From Mucidula mucida (lineage: Eukaryota > Basidiomycota > Agaricomycetes > Agaricales > Physalacriaceae): DNA of 64,000 bases. Each line of letters opens with the position of its first letter. Positions within the stretch are counted from its first letter, which is position 1. Shown here in pieces: positions 33,624-44,146 of the stretch. Made by a program: the position numbers and the translations under genes. The stretch lies in assembly GCA_015501055.1 (NCBI GenBank), contig JADNYV010000052.1, positions 124,001 through 188,000 of the forward strand. The letters are read 5' to 3'. The notes beneath the pieces are model-generated. The model did not search any database, was not told the origin of the DNA, and saw only the letters and a program-made list of their open reading frames with translations.

Positions 33624-36041
33624 TCAAGCTGTAGAGACCTGCAGTGAATTGGCAGCGTTGGAAATGACATTTTGCATCTCGGCGTCAGAGTCGCTGAAGA
33701 ATAAACAATTAATCAAGGTCATAAATGATACTATGTGGGGATGGACGTACTCGCTAGTAACAATATTGTAACCATCGTTGGGCGAAGCAGTCGTGGTCGT
33801 GGTGTCATTGCTAGAAGACGTCGTAGTTGTGTCGGGAGAGTACGTCGTTCCTGGAGTGGGGGTAAGGTCGTTGTCACCGAGACCTTGCATGATCACGTTG
33901 ACATTCTGGTCTTGAGCAGCTTCACATGACGGTCAACAACAGTACTTGGGAAAGAACAGATGCTTACTGTTGAACCATGATGTCCAGATGGTACTTTGTT
34001 GTTCAGTGGTGACGCCGATCTCGTTCTCGTCACCAGAAGATTGGCGGCGCGAAAGAGCTGATGATGGCGGGTCACTTTCGTTTCCCCCTTTCACTGAAAA
34101 GAAATTACGCACTCGATGAAGATTCAGAGACTTCGTTGATGGAGCTGTTGGCAAATACGAAGAAATCCGAGAACTTCTGGAGCGGCACACCCATAGTCAG
34201 ATAGACAGGCTTGGTGGTTCTGTGAACGCAGAGTGAGTTGAAAAACGGAACCCAGTCCCAAACGATAACTCACGTCAATTGGTCCCGAATGTCAGCTTGA
34301 CGTATAATCCATTCGTTCCCAAGCTCAATAATGTTGTTAATGTCCGAGTTGTTCTGGTTCGTAAAGTACGTCCTCTCAAACGGCAAATACGAAGAGGTCA
34401 GACCGCCGACAGCAGAGTTACCCAGATCGACGCTGTCCACTCCACTCGAACCGTCGGTGACTTCTGGTACGACATCGTCTCCAGACTGACGGCGAGTAGC
34501 TGGAAGGCAGATTTAAGTTGAAGTTTGCCTTAGATGAGTTTAACCTACGCGCAGAAACCCATCGGCCGCGGATTTGAACACCAGACTTGTTGGACGAGCG
34601 GGCCCTTTCGAGAGCGCGGGCTTTCTTCATCCTGTCCTTCCTGTCCAGAAGGATCTGCCTCTTCGAACGCGTGGCACGGCGACCCGGAGCAGCTGAGGGC
34701 TGAACAGGCGGTGGCGAAGTCGGCGTAAAAACCTTGGGACAACTGGATTCGACGTCGCATTCGAAACCACTTGTTCTGAAGAGGAGAATATGAGGAGATC
34801 TGTCGGAGACCAAGAAATCGGATACACTAACCCAGCAACGACCAAGTGATTAGGATCGAATTGTTGAATGAACTTGGTGATATCGTCGTGCCACTCCGAA
34901 ATGACCGTCGTGTCGCACGTGTTGCTCGTTGGAAGGGATCCTCCGCACCTTGCACGCACGCATGAGCCAGGCTTTATGTAGGAGAAATTTGAAACACATA
35001 CTGTGCTTCCTTGATTGGTGTCCTGTTAGTGGTTTATTCAGTACGTAGGCGTGGCGACAATGGATTAGGACGAACCATGATGCAACCGTAGTCTCTTCGG
35101 AATAACGGGTAACAATATCCTCGACAATGGCCTTGAAGACATTGATGATCGTTTGGTTCGAGAAAAAGTCGTGACAGGTTGATCCCAAGTTGCACTGATG
35201 AAATCGGCGCCACCTGTTTAAAGATCTGAGTGGTCTCGCCGGCGGAGCGTGTGTTCACGACCGTACCATAATCGTTTCGGAGAAAGTTACGGGGCCTGGT
35301 GGTATTGAATCCGTTGACAATAGTCTCTGCTAGATCGTCTGTGAGGCTATGGCATCAGGCGCAAGCATTGATATACGGCGTGATCGCATACCGATGGACT
35401 GATTGGCAATCAGTGCGCGTGGGTCGAAGTTGTTGGACAGCGTGAAGTCAATGTGAATGTTCTGGAGCTTGGCCTGTTCACAAGCTTGTCTAGCCTCTTG
35501 AATCCGTTTTCGTCTTCGTTGAACGTCAATGATCCATTTGGATGCAGGAGTTGCAGCCAAGTTTCGTTAGAGCCGGCAGGAGGGACATTAAATTCATTAA
35601 CCACTATGGAGACATGAGTGTGGCTCGAGCTTAGGATATGAATGAAGGACGCATACAGTTGTAGGCGGGAACGACTACGTTCGTGATTCCGAGGCGCGAC
35701 ACGTTGGAGAGAACGTTTGCCATGTCCTGTTCTAACGCGGCGTCAAACCGCGTGTTCGATCACACCGGGGGTCTTCACTCACCGTCGACCAAAGTAGACA
35801 GCCAGTACGCATCGATGGCAAGATATGGGTACGTGCTGAGATAGAACAGAGACTTGAGGGCGCATCGATAATTGAATAACATGCCGACGCACCTTCCGTT
35901 GAGCATCAGTTTGCCATCGCTTTCCGTGATGAAAGGCGAAGTGGCTGCCTGGGCAGTATTCGTCCTCGAAGCCATAGGCAATCTGGCGGAAACCAGAGCG
36001 CCTGCGAGCAGAGTAGGCCATAAGTTCGCGAGGAAGTGCAT
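33624..36041 (-). pseudogene. GH5-like glycoside hydrolase (mannanase-type), degenerate
   Basis: The start at 36041 gives a signal peptide (MHFLANLWPTLLAGALVSA). Exons 36041-35893, 35835-35783, 35731-35657 and 35603 onward join in frame to a family-5 N-terminus (DGKLMLNGS, AIDAYWLSTLVD, LGITNVVVPAYN). Beyond that the frame shifts by one base near 35488, again near 35180 and near 35070, though blocks such as IINVFKAIVEDIVTRY and FDPNHLVVAG remain. Where the nucleophile glutamate is expected (usually EE-G) the sequence reads YLTMGVP. A basic insert (RSKRQILLDRKDRMKKA) and a Ser/Thr-rich C-terminal tail ending at 33624 follow basidiomycete relatives. It would have been a secreted polysaccharide hydrolase; it is probably inactive. 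Confidence 0.6.
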
Positions 36042-36101
36042 ACCGACTGGACAAGGAGGTCGCGGGCGAAGGCAGGAAAACTCAAACACGAACGGCCTGG
36101 C

Positions 36102-36107
36102 TTATAA
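36102..36107 (-). promoter_or_regulatory. TATA box of the GH5-like gene
   Basis: TTATAA about 60 bp upstream of the ATG at 36041. Confidence 0.4.
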
Positions 36108-38065
36108 GGGCCGTCAGGATCACCGAAGGAACGTTTCCGCGCGCACCTGAGCGGCACTGAAATTCAAATAGCGTGGGCGTCTATCACAGGGCCGTGATGC
36201 TGAGAACCGTATTCTCCGGAGTCCTCGTAAGACACAGCTTCGGTTCTGTGGACACGAATAATCGAAGGATTGACGTCTAGAAGGTCCAGACAGCATCAAG
36301 GGCACCTTTGTGTGAGAGAGTTGATTCTGAGAGGTGAAACAGCCTCGCTACTGAGTGAGAATGTAAGCGGACATTTCGGACGCAGAGAAAGCATAAACCT
36401 TCATTCTGGAGCTTGTGCACGCCCGACTGGGCGCGCGATGCAGGGATTTCACGGATTGACATACCTTGATGTGCGACAAGATCATATCATACCCAGAATA
36501 GAAACGATTGGAAGGGGACGTTCATGTTATCTTATGTCCGATCGCGAACGCAGATGACAGTTATGCAACGCGCACCATGCTCTATCCAAGAAGGTCAGCG
36601 AAGGAGAGCTAGGCAAAGTCCGACTCCACACCACTGAATACCGCTGAAGCAGCCGTAACTAGCCTGGGCGCGAGTAGGGACATCATCGTGAGGACAGCGC
36701 TCAAAGTGCGACTTGAAACAGACAGAGGCACGTAGGCTGACATGCATATTGATCACGCTTGAGGTGGATTCGCGCAGCAGAAAAGACGTTGAGTATCCGA
36801 GCCTGAGGGGAATAACTAGCGCTGGCGCAAAATAGATATGAATCTAGCGGAGATGGAGGACCTCAGCACCAATAGATCCCGAATACGCGATGGAGAGATT
36901 TTCAAGCCACGAGGAATGATGATCGCCATCCCGGGGCGAGGAGAGCGTGGGTATCCCGCTGTTGTCCATTTTTCTGATGATGGCTGATTCCAGTATTGTT
37001 GGTACCTAATCTTTAGTGTTGAAATCAAGATAAATTGGGGTACCCGCCATCGTTGGTAGCGACAAAACAGTATATGCTGTAGAGCACCTTATACCACAGT
37101 TTGTCGGACTGAAAGCGCCACGGACCTAAGCATCGGGATGACGGGATCGAGCCTCGCGGCATGAAGAAGTCTGTCAGGATAAGGACAAAAATGACCAAGT
37201 CATTGGAACGCAGACATATGTCTCATTGTTGACATCTTCACATGATGATGAATGGAACAGGTTGAAAGGACTTTGGTTAAACAAACCGAAGAGTGTTGAA
37301 TGCGAGTCGCACGCAGACCGGCCGGGGTGCTATCTTTCACCTACACATGGTGGTATATTGGCTAGTTGGAGAAAACCTTCCTCCATCGAGTTTTCGCGGG
37401 AATTAATCGTGTGTCGATTATTATAGAGAGAGGCATGACAGATTGACCACGCATTGGTCCAGATCGGAGCGTGGGTAGACGCGGTAAGACGTAGTGGCAT
37501 GTAGGGCTAGATCCCGGTCCTATGACACCTGGAGAAAGGCTGACTCTCTTCCTATAAAAAGGTGTTGCGAGGGTTGGAAGAGCAAGGAGCGTCGGTCATT
37601 GCCACTTTTGGAAGCAAATCCAATTCAGCGGCTTTTAACTCCGCTGCGTTGTTCGTAAACCTCTTCGGCTATCGAATGACGCACACTTCGATGGACGGCT
37701 TGTACAGCTCCGGAGAGTCATTCGGTCGTGGTCCTGTGCCAGAGACATATATACACCGCATCGTTTTCACTGCCGATGTCCTAAAATTCGATACGACTCC
37801 GAGTCCAAAGTCTCATCACGGCTTCAGTAAAGTAGATGCAGCGCCTGAGATATTCGTCCTCGTCGGAGCGCCATGAGCAGCAACTGGGTACCAGGACGTG
37901 CCGACATGGTGTTTGCTGTAGCCGACTCTTTGCCCCAACTTTGCCCATCATCATTTTCTCTTTTCGGAATGCATTACATCATACTCGCTGCCTACTTGCA
38001 ACCACCATCGACTGGTTCAAGCTGTCCCCATTGATAATCTATTCCTCTTGCATACAATCGTGTTC
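36108..38065. other. Intergenic stretch, about 2 kb
   Basis: A TATAAAAA at 37554-37561 precedes an open frame (37562-37876) that lacks an ATG and resembles nothing known to me. No gene can be supported. Confidence 0.4.
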
Positions 38066-39840
38066 ATGGCTTCAGATAATACTTCAACTCCTCTTCTTCC
38101 TGGGTTTCAATGGGGTGGAGGGGATAGAGTCGAAGCTTTTTACGATGCGCTTTGGTCGCACAACAGCGATGGTGGACTCATAGAGGCTTCGTTACCGTGC
38201 GAGCCTCCCGGCTTAGTCCAGCTCATGGAAACCTCAAATCCGGACGATACATGGCTCGGTAGCAACCCGACAGAGGAGGATGCGATGGCTGTTGATTCCC
38301 CGGATGGCAGCGACAGCGATAACCAAGCCCACAGCACCGAAGCCACCTCAACAGTCCGCTACATTGACCTTCCGAAACATCCTGCCCTTGACTTCGAGGC
38401 TCTGTCTTTGGAAAGATTTCTTCATCACGATTGTGCGACGTATATTGTGAGGGACGAGTATCGCGTCTTTATGAACCACGTCCTCGCCCGCCTCCATGTC
38501 AAAAACAGTGTGGTTCGCTTTTTTCTCACCGGTCAACCTGGGATTGGTAAGTCATAGGCTCTCTCTGTATAGAGTTGCGCTCATGCAGTGTGTCGGACAG
38601 GCAAGAGTTTTGGGACAATGTACATTCTGATGTACCTGCTGGCCTCTGGACAGTCTGTCTTTTTATCACTTCCTCCAAGTCTGCGTACTTCTTCTCCTCA
38701 AATGGTGTCCAATATACGACGGCCGATTTAGAGCCACATTCCGATGTACAGGATGCGATCAGGACGAGTTGGTACTCATCGACCTAGCTGTTGGAGATTG
38801 ATACTGGACGCCACCTTCCGTACTCAGGTTTGCGCGTTGCAATATTTAAGCTCCTCGCCGCAAGAGCTTGCGATAAAGACCTTTACAAAATATTTCAATG
38901 CGAGGCTATGGTTTATGGCAGCATGGACGAACAAGGAGATCGCCGTCGCAACGTTTGTTCCATTATTCTTTGAACCCCATTGATGTTGACGTCGCGTAAC
39001 AAAGAGAACGATATGGGATTCCTCGTCAGGACATCCAAGAGAAGCTTGATACAGGAGGACCAGTTGCCAGATATCTTTTCGGTCGGGTGTCTCCCACGGC
39101 GCGCGAGACACTCAGAAAACGTATTGACACTGTTCTTGCTCATGATCCTTTTTCTTTTGCCCTCTCAGACATTGATGCCTACTACGCCGAGCCGCCCATC
39201 TACCTTCTTCAGCCTCTACTCGGTCCATCAGCCAAGTTTCCTTCCAGCGAGCGGACGTTCGTGCCCAGTTTCTCTCCGCCTTCATCGCCGACGAGATGTG
39301 CGCGTGCTCGGAAAACACCTCGACAAGTTACAAGGCCAGCTATCTGACACCGACACCACCCGCTCACTAGCCGGAAGGCTATTTGAACGGATAATGCACC
39401 GCGCACTTGCCGATTACGCTGTACAGTCCCATCCGTCTTTGGAATGCTCACATAGCTGGCACACTCCAGCTCATCGGCAAAGCCGCCAACTTTTCTTCCG
39501 AACCTAAGCAGTTCAACGATCGTCCATTGTACCTCCAGCCCAAAAACCTTAACTTTGCATCTGTAAATGCCATACTCGTCACTGAGAAAAAGCTTGGTCT
39601 CATCAAACTTCATTGAGTAACTCCATGTTCGACACTTTGGGACCATGCTACGAATCATCGACCGACTGCCGAAAGGGGCGAACGTTGCGGTGGACGGGTT
39701 CGACGATGTGCTGTATTGTCTCGTTGGCATTGACCGCAAGCGTGTAGAGAAGTTCGTGGTTCTGGCGAAGAGAGAGCTTGAGGATTTGAAGTTACTGGAC
39801 TCGCGCGCGTGTGCAACACGGTGGGTGTGGAGCACACGTT
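38066..39840 (+). pseudogene. Crinkler-type P-loop NTPase, degenerate
   Basis: ATG at 38066. A Walker A motif FLTGQPGIGKS is formed across a 54 nt intron (38547-38600), followed by TMYILMYLLASGQSVFL. Then the frame shifts near 38672 (to AYFFSSNGVQYTTAD), a TGA stands where tryptophan is expected (GD-stop-YWTPPS, about 38798), and further blocks (SSPQELAIKTFTKYFNARLW, about 38850; KGANVAVDGFDDVLYCLVG, about 39675) lie in other frames. The layout is that of large fungal proteins annotated as Crinkler-like or as P-loop NTPases of unknown role. At least four disruptions make it a pseudogene. Confidence 0.5.
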
Positions 39841-40001
39841 GTCGCTCATCGTCGTCTTTCGACTTTCAGCGTCGTCGGGTACACTTTCCATCATCAGCTC
39901 GGTTTTAGCGGTGTTTAACAGTTCTATGTTCTGGCACTATGGTATGATAGGTGGACAGTACTCCGGGAAAAAAAATTCTGTACTGTACTAGAAGACGTCA
40001 A

Positions 40002-41106
40002 TTATACAATCTGCATTTCATTGTGGTAGAGATTCAAGGCACGTTTAACAAGATCAGTCAATGCTGGTTTATGTGCAAGCATATTGGCAGCAGACATGGG
40101 TTCTTTGAATGCTTGTTCAACGCCAATGAATTCGTCTTTAAACAACTCCCATAGGCGCGCCCGCGTGGCGTTGAACTGCGATCTATCAACAGTCTCAGCT
40201 GCTTGCAATTCACGATAACCATTGTACTCACCGCTACTTCTGAGAACATTGATAAGCGGCTTCACATACAAACGAAGGCCCGTCGGCCTCGAGCATTGTC
40301 GGCGCCGCAAAAGCGCCACATAATACGTCTCGTGCTATAACCAAAGCGTAGGCATGCTTATCTACGTGTTCCGCGTAGAGCGTAGCCTTGTTATCTTCTC
40401 GGAAAGATATCCATGCTTGGACAACGATCATGTCGTGCCGGAGCTCCAGAAGGAGGGATAACGCATGGAATATATCATGGATCAGGGCAAACTCGCGTCT
40501 AGGGGAGAGCGTTCCCCACGAGATTTGCCCACGATTCCTCTGACATCCGTGGAAGGGGGGGAAGATCAAAGTACATGCGGGCAGCCGCTGTCAATTTGGG
40601 CACCATCGACAGGAGGTCTTTGGACCTACAGAGACACGCCCGGAAAACGTCCAAGGCGATCAACAGATCTGAACAATTGAACTTTGGAGGTAGCTCAAGG
40701 AAGTCGTCTGTGGCATCTAAAAGCCACTTTCGCTCTGTCTCTGCCTGCTGTTTCGTCAGAGTCTTGCGCTGTCTGGAATTAGGAAAGACAACGAGGGCGC
40801 GTAGTTTGAATAGGATCGATATGAAAGGTCCAGAATAGTATTCATAGTGACGAAGGTATGGTGTCAGATCCTGGGAAGCAATGCCAGGGATAGATAGCGA
40901 GAGTGTCGATTGTAAAAAGATACCCAGCCTTCTCCCCGCGCTTTGGGTATGCCAAGACGGTAGTGCTGAATGGCAACGAAGCAGTCGTGGAATAATGCAT
41001 AGATTATCTTGTCAAGTCTTGCGCTCGGAGCAAAACTAGCCGCTCGTCTAGGATTGGATCTATGACGGAGGACTGGGCAGCAGGAAGTGATGCTTCATGC
41101 GAGGCC
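40002..41106 (-). pseudogene. Unknown protein, frame-broken
   Basis: ATG at 41106, stop at 40002. Long coding-like stretches line up in order but change frame near 41045, 40870, 40545 and 40290. Legible blocks are KIIYALFHDCFVAIQHYRLG, PYLRHYEYYSGPFISILF, TERKWLLDATDDFLELPP, LELRHDMIVVQAWISFRE and RARLWELFKDEFIGVEQAF. No introns are needed. The family is not recognised. The steady order with single shifts suggests recent decay or a poorly corrected assembly here. Confidence 0.5.
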
Positions 41107-41575
41107 ATGATGATGATGATGTAGAGAACAGGACAAGGAAGGTCGCCGGCGACAGTGAGAGAGATCTAGAACGACTGAACACGACGAGTCAGAGCATATA
41201 TGAAGGAATACTTATTCCCTTTCGTCGAGTCCAGGGTGATGTGATGTGTTGTAAACAAAAAGACACGTCGCTGAGTCGACATGGTTAACAATTAAAGATA
41301 GAGACAATAAACATGGCGGTGATCGGTTCTTGTCGATTCTTGTTGTCCTCCCAACAATAAGTGCAGTAGTGTCTGAATGATCTTAGTAGAGAGCAGAGTC
41401 CTAGAGCGAACAAAATGCTATGGCAGAGCGAGGCACAGGGCAAGATACAGTAACTTGGTAAATTTCTGCCACGACCGCGCCGTTGTGCTTGAGCTACCTC
41501 CAAACGACCCAAGAGGGCGAGAAGTATCTAAGTCAATCTGTAAAGTGTTCTGTGAGTGCTACGACATTTAATCTA
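41107..41575. other. Intergenic, with a short GAT repeat
   Basis: Five GAT units at about 41106-41120 upstream of the broken unknown gene. Nothing else seen. Confidence 0.4.
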
Positions 41576-42850
41576 TCAGTAGGTCTCAAACAAGGCGTGG
41601 CGGCAAAGGTGCCACTCGGGTCTCGACAAGAGACAGTTTACAGTCACCTTCGCCCGACATTCGTCGAAATACATTCTCGTCTCTGCAATCTTTCTGTTAT
41701 CGACGTCGCGGAAGGAACCATCAATGACAATAGCGACCGCCACCATTGACGGACGTGGATTGCACAGAGCATGCGCTACAACACCCCACTCCGACGCGTC
41801 CCAGTCATATCTCCCAATGACCATCAATCGTCGTAGCTTGATGGGAAAATCAACCTCGGCCATCAAAGAATCCGCAAGACCAGCTAAATGCTCAGGTTCG
41901 CTCAATTTGAGCCATAAAGGAGAGGCGCGCAACATATTCGGAAGGTGCAGACCTAAACGCAAGCATTTAACAGAGATAATTCGGATTGTTGTAAATCATA
42001 CCATTAGCTTGAGAACTAAGGTCGATATAGAGCTCGTCTAGCTGCTTGGTGGTGGAGAGAAAATCCGCCAAGAAGCACCAGCCAGCACCGACATCATTAT
42101 TCAGAGTCACATATATCAGAATGAGACGGCGGACGCCAGAGAAAAAGTTCTGGAGTCCCGCAATATTAGAGTCAAGGAGCTCGGTATCATAGATACATAA
42201 TTCTCTTATCTGGTAGGGAGGGCATGTGGTGAGTAGCGGATCTTCCCATGTCTTCATCCTTCCGAAATCCAAGGTGATATTGTCGAAACGTGCGGAAACT
42301 TGGCGATCATTTCAATGAAGGGCAGAGGATGAAGCTTCAGAGAAGATATCTCCAGCCTTGTAAAAGCGCTGATGGGGAGGATGTTGGTGATCGCCTGCGC
42401 AAGCGGCGTATCAAAATGGATCGCGCTGGAGGTGTAAATGCCGTGAAGGTACTCATAAGATCGGAAGTCCACCGTAACGTCCTCTACGTTGACCAGCAGG
42501 GGCTTCAGCCTGGCCAGCATATCCCATGCTGAAGTTGCAACCATGCAGAGAATTTCATGCGAGTCAAAGCATAGATCGTATTTCACCCGCTTGACGAGCC
42601 ACGCGATGTCCGTTAACGGATTTTGAAGAGTCTCGAGAAGGCGCAGGTTGCGCTTCTTGAGCGACTCGTCAAGTAGGCCGGAATCGACATTGACAGGTAA
42701 GGTGATTATTTCGTAAATGTATTTTCTGCAACGGGGACCAAAACAGCGCGCAGCCCGAAGGAGGAGCAGAAGAGCAGGCCGCCCGTGTATGCGATGGACA
42801 TCGTCAACAATGAGATCGACAAGTTCTTGAGAGAGCCTTCCTGAAGACAT
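41576..42850 (-). pseudogene. F-box-like/LRR protein, paralogue of the left-edge gene, one frameshift
   Basis: ATG at 42850. Exon 1 is 42850-42002, a 49 nt intron is 42001-41953 and exon 2 is 41952-41576. The F-box-like start (LSQELVDLIVDDVH), FGPRCRKYIYEI and FFSGVRRLILIY match the gene at 1-1133, and the intron is at the same codon. Near 42275-42283 the frame breaks: exon 1 is 849 nt where the phase needs one base more. With the shift bridged the C-terminus is complete, which predicts what the left-edge gene should look like beyond the window. Confidence 0.65.
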
Positions 42851-43280
42851 AACTGCGCGTCGGGATTGTCTTTGCAGACTTTGATTCGGAAGCCTTGAAT
42901 CAGAGAACGCGTCAAAATATGTGAGGAATGTTAGATGTCTATGCTTACTTTGACTCGTGGGCCACTCTAACTCAGTCGGGGATTAGCGTCCTTGATAAGG
43001 CCTTCATAAATGCTGATCCTTGTTCCAGTCTTGTCCATGCCATGGCGGAAGAAAGTCATTGTTCGGGATTCGCACCGATCCGCCGCTGGCAGAAAAGCTC
43101 ATTGTCTCTGCGGCGTACTACTTACGTTCGACAATAGCGAAAAGGACACAATGATGCCATTGTCTGCATACATGGAATAATGTACATTGTTATTGGTAAA
43201 ATACAGGGTTGAGATGCATAAAGAAATAGAACAAACGCTACATGGGATGGTGATGCATAGGTACAATGGAACATGAGTGT

Positions 43281-44086
43281 TTAGTGAGAAAGGGAGAGGG
43301 CCACGGCATAGAGACTGTATGCGAGGAGGACAACATCCCACATTCCATCGTCGTGAATGCCAAGAGCGACCATGTTGTGCCAGAGACCATAAATGTATTG
43401 CATAGACGCTAGTACTGGACGCGTCGCGAGAAGAATTTTGGCCGCACTGACGACTAGGTCCCTATTCAGTCTGACCTGCGGGGTACTCGACAGAAACGGC
43501 GTGCATTCGAAAGCTTGTACACCAGGGCACAATGCAGAAAAAAGCACATCCTGCCGATGCGTGTAAAGGTACCGGGACATGGGGACGTAGCTCTCGGGAT
43601 GGGGCAAGCTGAGATATATGACGGGGACATGGTCTTCCGGGATGTCGTTGACTGCTGGGAATGGAGGAAGGGAATTGCAGTGTACACGAAGCATCGTTTC
43701 GTGTACCGGAAAGACGTTGATGCGCTCATGCGCAGGGCTGAACATAGCGAGCGCGTGTGTCGCGGGGAACTCTCCGTCTATTTCCACGGGAAGGGAGGAT
43801 GGCAAGTCGCAAGGGGATGATGAGCTAGCAATGAACGTCTGGGCGAGGGACTGAAGCGCCGGGGCTCCCAAATCGCGTGTAATCACGTCCATGAAATACA
43901 TGTACATGGGATCGTCGACTGTTGCCGGTGGTGGGGGACGAATCAGGCGTCGCGGGAGGCTCGCACGGCTGAGGACGCGACGAGATGTCGATGCTTGTTG
44001 GACTAGGCGGCACGCTGGGCAGCGGCTTCGACTTTAGCCTGGCGTTGAGGAGAGGGAGGGTTGTGGGGGACAGCTTTAGCGGGCAT
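43281..44086 (-). pseudogene. Clp1-like protein with two frameshifts in the N-terminal part
   Basis: The C-terminal 208 codons (43907-43281) are open, with blocks VHETMLRVHCNSLPPFP, MSRYLYTHRQDVLFSALCPG and IYGLWHNMVALGIHDDGMWD, the pattern of Clp1 homologues. In mushrooms Clp1 acts downstream of mating type in clamp cell formation. The natural start seems to be ATG 44086, about 50 bp after a TATA box, but that frame ends after 27 codons. A proline-rich middle frame (PSVPPSPTSIDISSRPQP) then joins the main frame at a CCCCC run. Translation from the internal ATG 43907 would still give a shortened protein. Confidence 0.6.
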
Positions 44087-44132
44087 TGCGAACGGAGTGG
44101 AGAGTATGGCTGAACTGCATATTGGCGTAGGC

Positions 44133-44140
44133 CTTATATA
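44133..44140 (-). promoter_or_regulatory. TATA box of the Clp1-like gene
   Basis: TATATAAG on the minus strand, 47 bp upstream of ATG 44086. It is directly beside the dehydratase duplication, which on the other copy reaches the window end at the matching position. Confidence 0.45.
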
Positions 44141-44146
44141 GATCGC

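Noticed and set aside
37562..37876. 104-codon frame after a TATAAAAA
   Set aside because: Starts with GTG, no ATG near the TATA box, no recognisable domain.
41105..41120. GAT repeat as a functional site
   Set aside because: A short simple repeat with no other sign of function.
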